Shown piece after piece: positions 7,386-17,023 of a stretch of DNA of 36,769 nt; the first letter of the stretch is position 1; each line of letters opens with the position of its first letter. The notes under the pieces were generated by a model that was given only the letters and a program-made list of their open reading frames with translations, made no database searches and was not told where the DNA came from. The position numbers and the translations under genes were made by a program. Origin of the DNA: Mordavella massiliensis (GTDB lineage: Bacteria; Bacillota; Clostridia; Lachnospirales; Lachnospiraceae); assembly GCF_016902415.1 (NCBI RefSeq), contig NZ_JACJLV010000026.1, forward strand, positions 1-36,769. Direction: 5' to 3'.

Positions 7386-8486
7386 CAGGAATTCACTCAT
7401 CACATAGTTGCTGACGTCGATCCCAAACTCCGTCAGCCGCACAAAATCTCCTGCACATTCCAGGAGATTTTTTTTCTGCATATTTTCCAGTACCTGTCCG
7501 TACACCGTTTCCATCTCGCACCCGAACAGTACTCGGAATCTGCGGCGGGACACGCCCTCCATTTTTCTAAGTCCCAGGAACATATACTCTTCCATTTCAT
7601 CCTGCATAGACAGCGTGATCTTCTCTTCTCCCTGGTTCCACCTCTCATGTCCGATCAGAGACGCGGCGCCGGTCCCGATCCCCAGGTATTCTGTCCGGTC
7701 CCAGTACCCCAGGTTATGACGGCATGAGAAACCCGGCTTCGCGTAATTGGAAATCTCATAGCGCAGGAATCCATATCCTTCCAGGATTTCCCTGGTCCTG
7801 TGATACATCTTTCTTTCCGTCTCTTCATCCGGAAGTTCTCCTGCATGCTGCGCTCTCTCCCGCCCTTTCTCTCCATACATCTCATAAAAGGGAGTTCCTT
7901 CTTCAATGATCAGCCCATAGGCAGAAATATGTTCCGGCCCCAGTTCCGCCACAGTTTTTAAAGTATGTTCAAACCCTGTCAGCGTCTGTCCCGGGATCCC
8001 GGACATCAGATCCACATTGATATTCCCAAATCCCGCCTGCCTGGCCAGCCGGAAGCTTTCCAGAAAATCTTCATATGTGTGGATTCTCCCCAGCCGTTTC
8101 AATTCATCATTATCTGCCGACTGAAGCCCCAGGCTTAACCGGTTGACGCCAAGTTTCCGGTAAGTCTCCAGCTTTTCCATGGTCAGAGTTCCCGGATTTG
8201 CCTCAATGGTAAACTCCACGTCCTCTTCCAGCACAAAAGTCTCCCGGACTGCCTCTGCAATCCGTTCCATCTGGCAGCTTTCTAAAAGAGATGGCGTTCC
8301 CCCTCCGATAAAGATGCTGACAACATGATAAGCCTTCGCCAGCTCATGGTACTTTCGTATCTGCCGGCAAAGGCTCTCTACATATTCCCGCCGTTCTCCG
8401 GCCGGAGCCGGAGCGGACAGGAAATCACAATATTTACATTTCTGTACACAAAATGGTATATGAAGATATAATTCTAAAGGTCTCAT
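7380..8486 (-). CDS. hemW: HemW-like radical SAM heme chaperone (coproporphyrinogen oxidase-like)
   Basis: The 368-residue protein opens [22 protein letters not shown]; Cys13, Cys17 and Cys20 form the radical SAM C-x3-C-x2-C-x-F motif of the HemN/HemW group. FIGGGTPSLL, NVDLMSGIPGQT and the HemW-type EISNYAKPGFSCRHNLGYW follow. HemW relatives deliver heme rather than oxidise coproporphyrinogen; the position beside lepA supports HemW. Its ATG overlaps the lepA stop by one base (TAATG), implying translational coupling. The 3' end contains the antisense terminator of the opposing operon. Confidence 0.92.
   Translation of the reverse strand: MRPLELYLHIPFCVQKCKYCDFLSAPAPAGERREYVESLCRQIRKYHELAKAYHVVSIFIGGGTPSLLESCQMERIAEAVRETFVLEEDVEFTIEANPGTLTMEKLETYRKLGVNRLSLGLQSADNDELKRLGRIHTYEDFLESFRLARQAGFGNINVDLMSGIPGQTLTGFEHTLKTVAELGPEHISAYGLIIEEGTPFYEMYGEKGRERAQHAGELPDEETERKMYHRTREILEGYGFLRYEISNYAKPGFSCRHNLGYWDRTEYLGIGTGAASLIGHERWNQGEEKITLSMQDEMEEYMFLGLRKMEGVSRRRFRVLFGCEMETVYGQVLENMQKKNLLECAGDFVRLTEFGIDVSNYVMSEFLL
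7443..7475 (+). terminator. Strong terminator for the plus-strand operon, lying inside hemW
   Basis: AAAATCTCCTG pairs with CAGGAGATTTT around a 7-base loop, and the right arm runs into eight consecutive T's (7468-7475). It is about 60 bases past the DUF4364 stop and entirely within the antisense of the hemW C-terminal coding sequence. Confidence 0.85.
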
Positions 8487-10300
8487 TACTTATCATCCAG
8501 CTTTAATACACTCATAAATGCTTTCTGCGGGATCTCCACATTTCCTACCTGACGCATCCGCTTCTTTCCTTCTTTCTGCTTTTCCAGAAGCTTCTTCTTT
8601 CGGGTGATATCTCCGCCGTAGCACTTGGCAAGCACGTCTTTACGCATAGCCTTCACAGTCTCTCTGGCAATGATCTTGCTGCCGATGGCCGCCTGGATCG
8701 GGATCTCGAACAACTGTCTTGGGATCTCCTCCTTCAGCTTCTCGCACATCTTTCTGCCCCGCTCATAAGCGGTATCCGCATGAACGATAAAGGACAGGGC
8801 GTCCACTTCCTCTTTATTAATGAGGATATCCAGTTTCACGAGATTCGACTGTACATATCCATCCAGCTCATAATCAAAGGATGCATATCCTCTGGACCGG
8901 GATTTCAATGCATCAAAGAAATCATAGATGATTTCATTCAGAGGCAGATGGTACCGCAGAACCGCGCGGGTCTCTTCCATATATTCCATTCCGTCATAGA
9001 CGCCTCTTCTCTCCTGGCACAGTTCCATGATCGCCCCGATAAACTCAGAGGTAACCATGATCTCGGCCTTGACGATCGGTTCTTCCATATATTCAATCTC
9101 CGAAGGATCCGGAAGATTGGACGGGTTAGTCAGCTCGATCACTTCTCCATTGGTCTTATAAACTTTATAAATAACTCCGGGAGCTGTTGTTACCAGATCC
9201 AGGTTATACTCTCTTTCCAGACGTTCCTGTATGATTTCCAGATGCAGAAGCCCCAGGAACCCGCAGCGGAAACCAAATCCCAGTGCGATCGACGTCTCCG
9301 GCTCAAACTGCAAAGACGCATCATTCAGCTGCAGTTTTTCCAGTGCATCCCGAAGATCCGGATACTTAGCCCCGTCTGCCGGATACATGCCGCAATATAC
9401 CATGGGATTTACCTTTTTATATCCGGGAAGCGGTTCCGCACAGGGCTTTGCCGCGTTGGTGATGGTATCGCCCACACGGGTATCCTTCACATTTTTCAGA
9501 CTTGCGGTAATATATCCCACCATGCCTGCTTCCAGTTCATCGCAGGGAATAAACTGGCCGGCTCCGAAATATCCGACCTCCACGACCTCTGCCCTGGCGC
9601 CGGTTGCCATCATCAGGATCGGCGTCCCTTTTCTGACCGTCCCCTCCTTGATCCGGCAAAAAACGATCACACCTTTATAGGAATCATAAAGGGAATCAAA
9701 GATCAGCGCTTTTAAAGGCGCTTTGGGATCGCCTGAAGGAGCCGGGATCTTCTCAATGATCTGCTCCAGCACTTCGTCTACATTCTCTCCGGTCTTGGCA
9801 GAGATCCGCGGCGCGTCCAGAGCCTCGATCCCGATCACATCCTCGATCTCCTCGATCACCCGGTCAGGTTCTGCGCTTGGCAGGTCGATCTTATTGATCA
9901 CAGGCATCACATCCAGATCGTGATCCAGAGCAAGATACACATTTGCCAGGGTCTGTGCCTCCACCCCCTGGGCCGCATCCACAACCAGGATCGCGCCGTC
10001 GCAGGCTGCCAGACTTCTGGAAACCTCATAATTAAAATCCACATGGCCCGGTGTATCGATCAGATTGAAAATGTATTCTTCTCCGTTCTTTGCCCGATAT
10101 ACCGTACGGACCGCCTGGGCTTTGATCGTAATTCCTCTCTCCCGCTCCAGATCCATATTATCCAGAACCTGAGACTGCATCTCCCGCTTTGTCAGAAGAC
10201 CCGTCATCTCAATGATCCGGTCTGCCAGTGTAGATTTCCCATGGTCAATATGTGCAATAATACAAAAATTACGAATATTTTTCTGCTCTATTCCTGCCAC
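8486..10300 (-). CDS. lepA: Elongation factor 4 (LepA)
   Basis: LepA is a ribosome-associated translational GTPase that acts on stalled or initiating ribosomes. The 604-residue protein has G1 AHIDHGKST (16-24), [15 protein letters not shown] and NKIDLP, then EF-G-like domains and the LepA C-terminal domain ending [13 protein letters not shown] place the start at the GTG at 10300 (read as [12 protein letters not shown]), with GGGAAGAAG upstream; the open frame extends 19 codons further, but that part is not family-like. It has its own promoter in the 3' end of holA, and hemW begins on its stop codon. Confidence 0.96.
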   Translation of the reverse strand: MAGIEQKNIRNFCIIAHIDHGKSTLADRIIEMTGLLTKREMQSQVLDNMDLERERGITIKAQAVRTVYRAKNGEEYIFNLIDTPGHVDFNYEVSRSLAACDGAILVVDAAQGVEAQTLANVYLALDHDLDVMPVINKIDLPSAEPDRVIEEIEDVIGIEALDAPRISAKTGENVDEVLEQIIEKIPAPSGDPKAPLKALIFDSLYDSYKGVIVFCRIKEGTVRKGTPILMMATGARAEVVEVGYFGAGQFIPCDELEAGMVGYITASLKNVKDTRVGDTITNAAKPCAEPLPGYKKVNPMVYCGMYPADGAKYPDLRDALEKLQLNDASLQFEPETSIALGFGFRCGFLGLLHLEIIQERLEREYNLDLVTTAPGVIYKVYKTNGEVIELTNPSNLPDPSEIEYMEEPIVKAEIMVTSEFIGAIMELCQERRGVYDGMEYMEETRAVLRYHLPLNEIIYDFFDALKSRSRGYASFDYELDGYVQSNLVKLDILINKEEVDALSFIVHADTAYERGRKMCEKLKEEIPRQLFEIPIQAAIGSKIIARETVKAMRKDVLAKCYGGDITRKKKLLEKQKEGKKRMRQVGNVEIPQKAFMSVLKLDDK

Positions 10301-10340
10301 GTATCTTCTTCCCTTTCCGTTCAACAATTTTGCACAGCGT

Positions 10341-10369
10341 AGTATATCACATCCCACTGTTCTTTACAA
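10341..10369 (-). promoter_or_regulatory. lepA-hemW promoter
   Basis: TTGTAA (10369-10364), a 17-base spacer and TATACT (10346-10341), with TGA before the -10 (extended -10). It overlaps the holA stop codon region, 40 bases before the lepA GTG. Confidence 0.6.
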
Positions 10370-11327
10370 TGAAAAGTTCTACGCCCATCCGGTCCATCAG
10401 CCGCCCGGTCTTTACCTTTTCTTCTATGTCCGCCGCCTCTTCCAGGATTCCCCTTAAGTCTTTTTCCGAAAAAGCCCGGCACTGCTGCATGCATTTCCCT
10501 GCCACAAAGGGGTGGAGTTTTGCCTCGCCGGCGATCCTGGACTTGTCATATCCCCGGCGGACCATATCTCCTACTTCCAGAAGGAGTTTAAACTGCCGGG
10601 TCACCAGATACAGGATCCTCATAGGCGGTTCCTTCAGCGCCAGCAGGTCATAATACAGGTCCAGCGCCTTTCTCTGCTGTCTGGCCGCCACAGCATCCAC
10701 CATGGCAAAGATCTGATTGGTAATATGTCCGGTACAGATCGCATCTATATCCTGCGGTGTGATTTCTTCCCTTCCCAGAGTATAGGAAAAAAGCTTTTCC
10801 ATCTCCTGCTCCAGATTCTCCATATCGGTCCCCACCCGGCTTATCAGATAACGCGCCGAAGATTCCCTGATCTTTTTGCCTTCCCGCTTCATATTACCGG
10901 CGATCCAGTATAGAAGTGTTTTCTCATCCTGAATGCCAAGCTCTGCCACACGGCCCTTTTCTTTGACCGCCTTATAAAGCCTGCCTCTTTTGTCCACTTC
11001 CTGTTCCACAAACAGAAAACATGCCGTCTCTGGCATGTTCTTCACATAATCGGCAAGCTCCGGCGACGCCGTTTTAAAAAAGCCGGAGTTTTCCACCACG
11101 ATAAGTCTGCGCTCTGCAAAGAAAGGCATGGTCTCCGCCAGATCGATCAGCTCGCCCGGATTGATCCCTTTTCCTTCATAATAAGTATAGTTCATCCTGT
11201 CCCCGTCCGGGAACATGGCTTCCGTGATCTTATCTTTATACTGCTTTTTTAAATAGGCCTCCTCCCCATAGAGGAGGTAGGCCTGTTTAAATGTTCCTGA
11301 CTTGATATCTTCGTTTATACTTTTCAT
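10347..11327 (-). CDS. holA: DNA polymerase III subunit delta
   Basis: HolA is the clamp-loader subunit that opens the beta sliding clamp. The 326-residue protein matches the family in length and pattern: [34 protein letters not shown] at the start, the [20 protein letters not shown] segment, then helical AAA+ and lid domains ending in the C-terminal collar ([17 protein letters not shown]). As in other delta subunits, no functional Walker A is expected or seen. In many Firmicutes holA follows comEC; here the FMN enzyme gene lies between them. Confidence 0.93.
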   Translation of the reverse strand: MKSINEDIKSGTFKQAYLLYGEEAYLKKQYKDKITEAMFPDGDRMNYTYYEGKGINPGELIDLAETMPFFAERRLIVVENSGFFKTASPELADYVKNMPETACFLFVEQEVDKRGRLYKAVKEKGRVAELGIQDEKTLLYWIAGNMKREGKKIRESSARYLISRVGTDMENLEQEMEKLFSYTLGREEITPQDIDAICTGHITNQIFAMVDAVAARQQRKALDLYYDLLALKEPPMRILYLVTRQFKLLLEVGDMVRRGYDKSRIAGEAKLHPFVAGKCMQQCRAFSEKDLRGILEEAADIEEKVKTGRLMDRMGVELFIVKNSGM

Positions 11328-11345
11328 AGATCTCCTCAGCGGATC

Positions 11346-12359
11346 TTATCGTACCACTTCTCTTGTGATCTCGCTTAAGCTGTGTACTCCGCACATTGCC
11401 ATTGCATCGGCAAGTTCGCCGGAAAGTTTTTCTGTCAGGGCTGACACTCCCTCTGCCGCTCCGCCGTATACGGCTGTTACAAACGGCCGGCCGATCAGCA
11501 CGGCGTCTGCGCCAAGCGCCAGGGCTTTTAAAATGTCCACGCCGGAACGGATGCCGCCGTCCACAAAGATCTTGATATCCTTTCCGACAGCCTCCGCGAT
11601 CTCCGGAAGCACCTCAGCAGTCGGCGGGCACTGATCCAGTACACGTCCGCCATGGTTGGATACAACGATGGCTGCCGCCCCTGCTTCTTTTGCCTTCAGA
11701 GCGCCCTTTACTGTCATGATTCCCTTTAAGATAAACGGAACCCCTGCAGCCTGTACCACTTCTTTGAGTTCCTCTACAGATTTGCTTCCTGCCGGAGGCG
11801 TCTGATTCTTAAGGAACGGAAGACCGGCCGCATCGATATCCATCGCAGCGGCAAATGCTCCGGAATCCTTTACCAGGGCGAATTTTTCTTTGAGCGTATT
11901 GATATCCCATGGTTTGATGGTGGGGATTCCCTTTCCTCCCGCAGCCTTGATCGCCTGCGTCGCTCCTTCCATGACTGCCGGATTCGTCCCGTCGCCTGTG
12001 AAAGCGGCTATTCCCGCGTCTGCGCAGGCAGATACCAGGATACTGTTATACTCCAGGTCGTCATATTTATCTCCGTAATGCAGCTTCATCGCCCCTACCG
12101 GTCCTGCAAAGATCGGATATCTGAATGTCTGTCCAAACAGTTCAAAGCTGGTGTCCACCGGTTTATTTTCACAGATGGTATCCATATTAATGCAGATCTT
12201 CTGCCATGCGTCATAATTCTGGATCGCCACAGTTCCGGTTCCCTTGGCTCCGGGACCCGGCACCTTGTTGCTGCAGGCCTTTCCATTACATACCGGACAG
12301 GCTTTGCAGAAAGGTCCGATACATGTTCTTGCATTCTCTAATACTTCCTGATACGTCAT
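11346..12359 (-). CDS. FMN-dependent alpha-hydroxy-acid oxidase family protein with N-terminal cysteine cluster
   Basis: The 337-residue protein has the TIM-barrel FMN fold of glycolate and lactate oxidases: KGI near 212, SNHGGR at 234-239 (His236 as base, Arg239), VDGGIRSG at 266-273 and IGRPF at 289-293. Two things are unusual. Residues 13-29 hold five cysteines (C13, C18, C21, C24, C29) in a compact CIGPFCKACPVCNGKAC run, suggesting a metal or Fe-S site. The barrel position where classical oxidases carry Q-L/V-Y reads TIKPW, so the substrate-binding tyrosine is absent. It may therefore not be a lactate oxidase; substrate unknown. GAGGTAAAGTACA precedes the ATG, and holA follows after 18 bases. 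Confidence 0.85.
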   Translation of the reverse strand: MTYQEVLENARTCIGPFCKACPVCNGKACSNKVPGPGAKGTGTVAIQNYDAWQKICINMDTICENKPVDTSFELFGQTFRYPIFAGPVGAMKLHYGDKYDDLEYNSILVSACADAGIAAFTGDGTNPAVMEGATQAIKAAGGKGIPTIKPWDINTLKEKFALVKDSGAFAAAMDIDAAGLPFLKNQTPPAGSKSVEELKEVVQAAGVPFILKGIMTVKGALKAKEAGAAAIVVSNHGGRVLDQCPPTAEVLPEIAEAVGKDIKIFVDGGIRSGVDILKALALGADAVLIGRPFVTAVYGGAAEGVSALTEKLSGELADAMAMCGVHSLSEITREVVR

Positions 12360-12433
12360 TGTACTTTACCTCTTTTCTGCTCTGTTATTCAAAAGTTCTT
12401 CAGGCAGATGCTCTATCCGTCTGACTATTCTAT

Positions 12434-12463
12434 AGTATACTGAATTTTACCGGGGATTGTCAA
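12434..12463 (-). promoter_or_regulatory. Promoter for the FMN enzyme-holA transcript
   Basis: Perfect -35 TTGACA (12463-12458), 18-base spacer, -10 TATACT (12439-12434). The -35 lies inside the last codons of comEC, so this transcript is separable from the com operon. Confidence 0.7.
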
Positions 12464-14615
12464 TCGTCAGCTTCCCGTCTGCCTCTGCCATAATCTGTAT
12501 CGCCCCGTATTCCTGTGTGGACAGTACGCGGCTTCCACAGGCCGCAAGCCTTTCCATCGTCTCGGCATGGGGATGTCCATACCGGTTATCCCGCCCTGCC
12601 GAGATGATTGTATATTCCGGATTTGCTGCTTCTAAAAACTCCCCGCCTGTAGAATTTTTGGATCCGTGATGAGACGCTTTCAGTACTTCCCATGTTTTCT
12701 CCGGCTCTTTCCGGATCCTGTCTGTCAGTGCCTTTTCTCCCTCTCCTTCCACATCGCCTGTCAGAAGCATATCAAAAGACTGGTAATTTAGTGCAAGTAT
12801 AAGAGACGCTTCATTGCCGGGCAACACAGATCCGGAAGGCCCCAGACAGGTAATCTCCATGTCTTTTTCACGGATCGATGTTTCCGGTTTCATAGAATAA
12901 ACCGTAACCCCTGCCTTTTTAGCCATTTGTCCCAACTCTCCCAGCCTTTCGTCCCACACTTCTCCAGGCGGCAGGATCAGTGCCCCGACAGACACCCCGA
13001 TCTTCTGACGCTTCAGAAGTTCTTCGATCCCGTTTACATGATCTTCGTCGCCGTGCGTGACCCATACATAATCAAGCCTTCCTACGCCCTGCGATTTCAG
13101 AAATGGTTCGATCCGGTACTGACCGGGGCTTCCCACGTCACTGCTGCCGCCGTCCACCAGATAGCATCCGCCCTCAGGGCCCCGGATAAAGATACAGTCT
13201 CCCTGCCCCACATCCAGCACCGTCACAGAAATATCCCCCGGGCCGTTCAAACGCAGGCAAAGACACAGGACAGCGGCCACATATAAGACAAGCACCTGTG
13301 CACGTCCGGACAGTTTCCAGATGCAAAAGATAAGGATCAGAATCCCAAAATAAAGAACGATCTGCCAGAACAAGGGTCTTCCTGTCACCTGGCGGGCTCC
13401 CGGCAGTTCCAGCATGCCCCTGCAGCTCACCTCAAAAAGATCCAGGATCCAGCCGCACAGTTGAAGGATCAGCACTCCTGCTCCGGGAAACCAGACCGCC
13501 AGAAGACTCCCCGCCATACCAAGCGCCAGCAGTGCAGAGGACAGCGGTACTACCCAGAGATTTAAAAGAACAGAATAAACAGGGAACTCAAAGAAATAGT
13601 AAAGAAGAATGGGAAGGATCACGATATTCACGCAGAGGCTTGCCCAGAATCCCTGCATAGGAAGCCCGCGAAATTCCGGGAGAAGCCAGATCATAGCCGC
13701 CACCGCTCCGAAAGAAAGCCAGAACCCGCCGTCATAGAGATACAGCGGCCGCCAGAACAGGATCACCACCGCCGATACGGTAAGAGACGTCAGCCCGTCA
13801 TAATGACGTCCGGTCATATCCGCCCCCACCCGGAATAAAAACATGATCAGGGAACGCACAACTGAAACGGTAAACCCGATCATCACCACGTACAGGATCA
13901 TCAAGAGGATCCCTGCCATTCCGGCTGCCCCGTAGGAACCTGCCATACGGCGTATGATCGAATAAGCGCCAAGCCCCAGGAATGTAAGATGCAGACCGGA
14001 GATGGCCAGAATATGGCCAATGCCTGTAGCCTGATACATGGATTTAATCTCCGGATCCATGCCGGATTTTTCTCCCAGCATCATGGCTGCAAGCGTCTGC
14101 CCGTCCCGTTCTCCCATATAACGGACCAGCATCTCTTTCCACTCCTGCCTGAAATCCGACAGCGCCTGCAACAACACGCTTGCCCTTCCGTCCTTTACCA
14201 CAACCGCATCCGCCCAGATAAGCCCGTGGATATCCATCCGCTGATAGTAAAGTTTCTGGTCAAAATTTCCCGGATTCCTGGCAGTGTCAAAAAAATCCGC
14301 CTCGCCGGATACCTGTATGATATTTCCAATCTGTACTTGTATTTCGGGATCTGTATAAATGAGAATCCTGTTTTCATAGAACGATGCATCTTTGCACCGG
14401 ATAGAATTGTTTTTCAGATAGATTGCCTGAACCTTTGCTTTTTGTTCTGTCAGATAAACTTCTCCAAGAACCAACACCCGGTCGTTCCCGGAAACCGTCT
14501 GTTCCAGCGGCGACGGCGAAAGTTCCCGGATCAAACGCCCGCCTCCTGCCGTCACCGCCAGAATCATCCCCAGAAGCAATACCAGACAAATGCTAAAAAG
14601 GGGTCTGTTTTTCAA
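12447..14615 (-). CDS. comEC: ComEC/Rec2-type DNA uptake channel protein
   Basis: ComEC carries single-stranded DNA across the membrane during transformation. The 722-residue protein has three parts: an N-terminal membrane segment and DUF4131 region (about 1-150), the multi-pass Competence domain (about 170-450, with HILAISGLHL at 201-210), and a C-terminal metallo-beta-lactamase-like domain with TVLDVGQGD (465-473), DGGSSD, HGDEDHVNG (521-529), LLTGD and ASHHGSKNS. That domain retains the His and Asp residues expected of an active nuclease. Translation starts at a TTG (14615) ten bases after GGAGG, and the stop of the lipoprotein gene lies in that site, so translation is likely coupled. Full-length domains argue it is functional. 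Confidence 0.93.
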   Translation of the reverse strand: MKNRPLFSICLVLLLGMILAVTAGGGRLIRELSPSPLEQTVSGNDRVLVLGEVYLTEQKAKVQAIYLKNNSIRCKDASFYENRILIYTDPEIQVQIGNIIQVSGEADFFDTARNPGNFDQKLYYQRMDIHGLIWADAVVVKDGRASVLLQALSDFRQEWKEMLVRYMGERDGQTLAAMMLGEKSGMDPEIKSMYQATGIGHILAISGLHLTFLGLGAYSIIRRMAGSYGAAGMAGILLMILYVVMIGFTVSVVRSLIMFLFRVGADMTGRHYDGLTSLTVSAVVILFWRPLYLYDGGFWLSFGAVAAMIWLLPEFRGLPMQGFWASLCVNIVILPILLYYFFEFPVYSVLLNLWVVPLSSALLALGMAGSLLAVWFPGAGVLILQLCGWILDLFEVSCRGMLELPGARQVTGRPLFWQIVLYFGILILIFCIWKLSGRAQVLVLYVAAVLCLCLRLNGPGDISVTVLDVGQGDCIFIRGPEGGCYLVDGGSSDVGSPGQYRIEPFLKSQGVGRLDYVWVTHGDEDHVNGIEELLKRQKIGVSVGALILPPGEVWDERLGELGQMAKKAGVTVYSMKPETSIREKDMEITCLGPSGSVLPGNEASLILALNYQSFDMLLTGDVEGEGEKALTDRIRKEPEKTWEVLKASHHGSKNSTGGEFLEAANPEYTIISAGRDNRYGHPHAETMERLAACGSRVLSTQEYGAIQIMAEADGKLTIDNPR

Positions 14616-14620
14616 AAATC

Positions 14621-15556
14621 TTATTCCTCCACCAAATCCGGATTCCTGGTCAAAGGTTTTCCAAGATCAATACGGTTCATATACTGGATATCGCTCTCGC
14701 CATTCACAGAAATCTGCACCTGGCTTACATTCCCGCTTTCCGTCAGCGAATTTACAATGGCATATACCGTAGCCTCAGGCGTCACTCCCGGCGCCCCGTT
14801 TAAAAACTCCTGATCAAAATTCACATAACAGATATGCTCCCGGACGGACACTCCCAGCACCCGGGTCTCCGGCGGGATCACCGCCAGCATCCCCTCTTTT
14901 TCCGGTCCTTTGATCAGTTGCTCCACTACCAGTTTTTCGATAGAAGTACTGCTGTTGTACCGCAGGCTGACCGTCTCCGGCTCCAGGCAGTCTCCTTTTT
15001 CTCCTGCAAAATAAAGCTTCAGCTCCTGTAACTGGTAGGAGTGGAGCGTAGATCCTGTATTTTGCACAAAATCCTCCGGACTCATATAACCGATCTCCTG
15101 GCCGTCTGAATCGGTCAGCGGCCCTTCACCGGTAAAAAAACCTACTTCGTCCACGCCTTTGATCTGCCCCAGCGTTTCTACAAGAGCCGCGCGCAGCAGC
15201 ACCTCTTCTCCTTTGGACATTCTAAGATAGCTGTCGCTAAATGTAAGGTCCAGCCGTCCGTCCGTCAAAGACCAGTCTGTAACAGACACATGATCTGGAA
15301 AAGCACTCCGGTAATCGATCGAATCCGCCTCTTTTTGCATTTCCTCCAGTACGTCCTCCACCTCTTCGTCCGCCGTTTCTCCCTGGATCTCATAGGATTC
15401 CCTCGCCAGAGAATCCTCCTCTGTATTCACATAGCAAAGATACGTTCCCTCGATTTCATCTGTTGTCCCTGTACCTTCCTCCTGTCCGCACCCGAAAACA
15501 CTGGCAGACATCAGGATCAGAAGGCCAAAAGATAACATCCATCTGTTTCCTTTCAT
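14621..15556 (-). CDS. GerMN-domain lipoprotein
   Basis: The 311-residue protein begins with a lipoprotein signal ending ASVFGCGQE (Cys23). Two GerMN repeats follow: one around DLTFSDSYLRMSKGEEVLLRAALVETL (about 98-150) and one around VSLRYNSSTSIEKLVVEQLIKGPEKEG (about 205-290). GerM and relatives are extracytoplasmic proteins of spore and envelope biology, and LpqB-type GerMN lipoproteins modulate a partner sensor kinase. Here the gene lies 18 bases after the histidine kinase gene, so it could tune that kinase; this is inference from position. comEC follows within five bases. Confidence 0.85.
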   Translation of the reverse strand: MKGNRWMLSFGLLILMSASVFGCGQEEGTGTTDEIEGTYLCYVNTEEDSLARESYEIQGETADEEVEDVLEEMQKEADSIDYRSAFPDHVSVTDWSLTDGRLDLTFSDSYLRMSKGEEVLLRAALVETLGQIKGVDEVGFFTGEGPLTDSDGQEIGYMSPEDFVQNTGSTLHSYQLQELKLYFAGEKGDCLEPETVSLRYNSSTSIEKLVVEQLIKGPEKEGMLAVIPPETRVLGVSVREHICYVNFDQEFLNGAPGVTPEATVYAIVNSLTESGNVSQVQISVNGESDIQYMNRIDLGKPLTRNPDLVEE

Positions 15557-15574
15557 CCTGCATTCCTCTTTTCT

Positions 15575-17023
15575 CTACATAACATAGGTCAGCGGGATCC
15601 GTACCGTAAAAGTGGTCCCTTCGCCAAGCTGGCTGTAGACCTTGACCGCTCCACGGTGCATGACCACAGCGCTTCTTGCAATGGCAAGGCCGAGTCCTGT
15701 TCCGCCGATCTCCCGGGAATGAGACTTGTCCACCCGGTAAAACCGTTCAAAAATATGTTCCATGGATTCTTCCGGTATCCCGATTCCCGAATCCGCCACT
15801 TCCAGATAAAAATATTTATGATCCGCATTTAATGACACATGGATCCATCCGTTTTCCTTGTTGTATTTGATCGCATTTTCCACCAGATTGGAAATGGCAA
15901 GGGACAGCTTGACTTCATCCACCTCGGCGGTCACGGGACGGAAGCTTTCAAAGATCACCTCAATGTTACGAGCGGCCGCGATCGGACGGAGCCTCTTCAG
16001 GATCCGTTCCACCAGAGCATTGATATTTTCCGATGTAATATTCATGGTGTTTGCCGTCTTATCCATCTTGACCAGAGACAACAGGTCATTGATGATCTTA
16101 TTTTCTCTTTCAATTTCTTCCGACAGATCCCCCATGAATTCCTGATACAGTTCAACCGGCACATTTTCCTGGGTCAGAAGGGAATCCGCCAGGACCTTCA
16201 TGGAAGTCAGCGGCGTCTTCAGCTCGTGGGAGACGTTTGAGACAAATTCGGTACGGGAATCATCCAGCACCTTCATCCTTCCAAGCATCCTGTTAAAAGC
16301 CTCCGACAAAGCTCTAGTCTCTGTGTAGGCGTTTTCCTTCAGGTAATTATCTCCGTACCCTTCTGTCACCGCAGAAATAGACCGGGTAATCCTCTGGAAC
16401 GGTTTGACCATCACAAATCCCAGCAAAAATGCCAGCACCAGAACCACCAGTGTCATCGTGATCCACGCAACGGCGGCCTTTCCGGTCAGCACGGCCAGAT
16501 TATCTTCTATGGAATCTGTAGACACACTGACCAGCAAAACCCCAAGCACATGCTCCCCGGACGGATCGTAGACCGGAGACGTTACTTCTATATAGGCATT
16601 CTCTTCATCATATCTGCTGGTACCCGTTCCTTCCAGACACCGGATCACATCCGCGGACACGATGGTTCTGCCAATATCCATATCATATGTATCTTCTTCC
16701 ACCTGGAAATTATTATCGATCACCAGTACCCGTCCGTCGTAAATATTGGACATCTGCACCAGTTCCGTCTGTATAGATTCATCCGCCCGGCCGTTCAGAG
16801 TCCCCCGGCTCCCGAGCTGATTACATAGAATTGTACATTGATTCTGTATTTCGGCAGTCCGTACATCTACTGCCCTTGTCTCATAACTGTTCAGGATCAC
16901 GGCCTGCATGATCAGAGCCGGAACCGCCCCGAAAAGGACCACCAGAAGGATGATCCTGAACCGGAGGCTTCCCAGTATATGATTGGAAAAATATCTTTTA
17001 ACCCCTGAAATAATAACCAACAC
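15575..17023 (-). CDS. Membrane sensor histidine kinase
   Basis: The protein has a membrane helix (about 22-43 from the chosen start), an extracytoplasmic sensor domain of about 140 residues, a second helix (about 183-206), HAMP, HisKA with the phosphoaccepting His266 in SNVSHELKTPL, and HATPase_c with NLVENAIKYN, VADSGIGIPEE and GGTGLGLAI. The start is uncertain. The frame is open to 17128, but that overlaps the response regulator by 130 bases. I chose the GTG at 17023 (26-base overlap); an ATG at 17041 is an alternative and neither has a clear ribosome binding site. It pairs with the regulator upstream. Signal unknown. Confidence 0.9.
   Translation of the reverse strand: MLVIISGVKRYFSNHILGSLRFRIILLVVLFGAVPALIMQAVILNSYETRAVDVRTAEIQNQCTILCNQLGSRGTLNGRADESIQTELVQMSNIYDGRVLVIDNNFQVEEDTYDMDIGRTIVSADVIRCLEGTGTSRYDEENAYIEVTSPVYDPSGEHVLGVLLVSVSTDSIEDNLAVLTGKAAVAWITMTLVVLVLAFLLGFVMVKPFQRITRSISAVTEGYGDNYLKENAYTETRALSEAFNRMLGRMKVLDDSRTEFVSNVSHELKTPLTSMKVLADSLLTQENVPVELYQEFMGDLSEEIERENKIINDLLSLVKMDKTANTMNITSENINALVERILKRLRPIAAARNIEVIFESFRPVTAEVDEVKLSLAISNLVENAIKYNKENGWIHVSLNADHKYFYLEVADSGIGIPEESMEHIFERFYRVDKSHSREIGGTGLGLAIARSAVVMHRGAVKVYSQLGEGTTFTVRIPLTYVM

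Noticed and set aside
9231-9680. Open plus-strand frames opposite lepA
   Set aside because: Antisense shadows of a GTPase gene with all G motifs; no translation signals.
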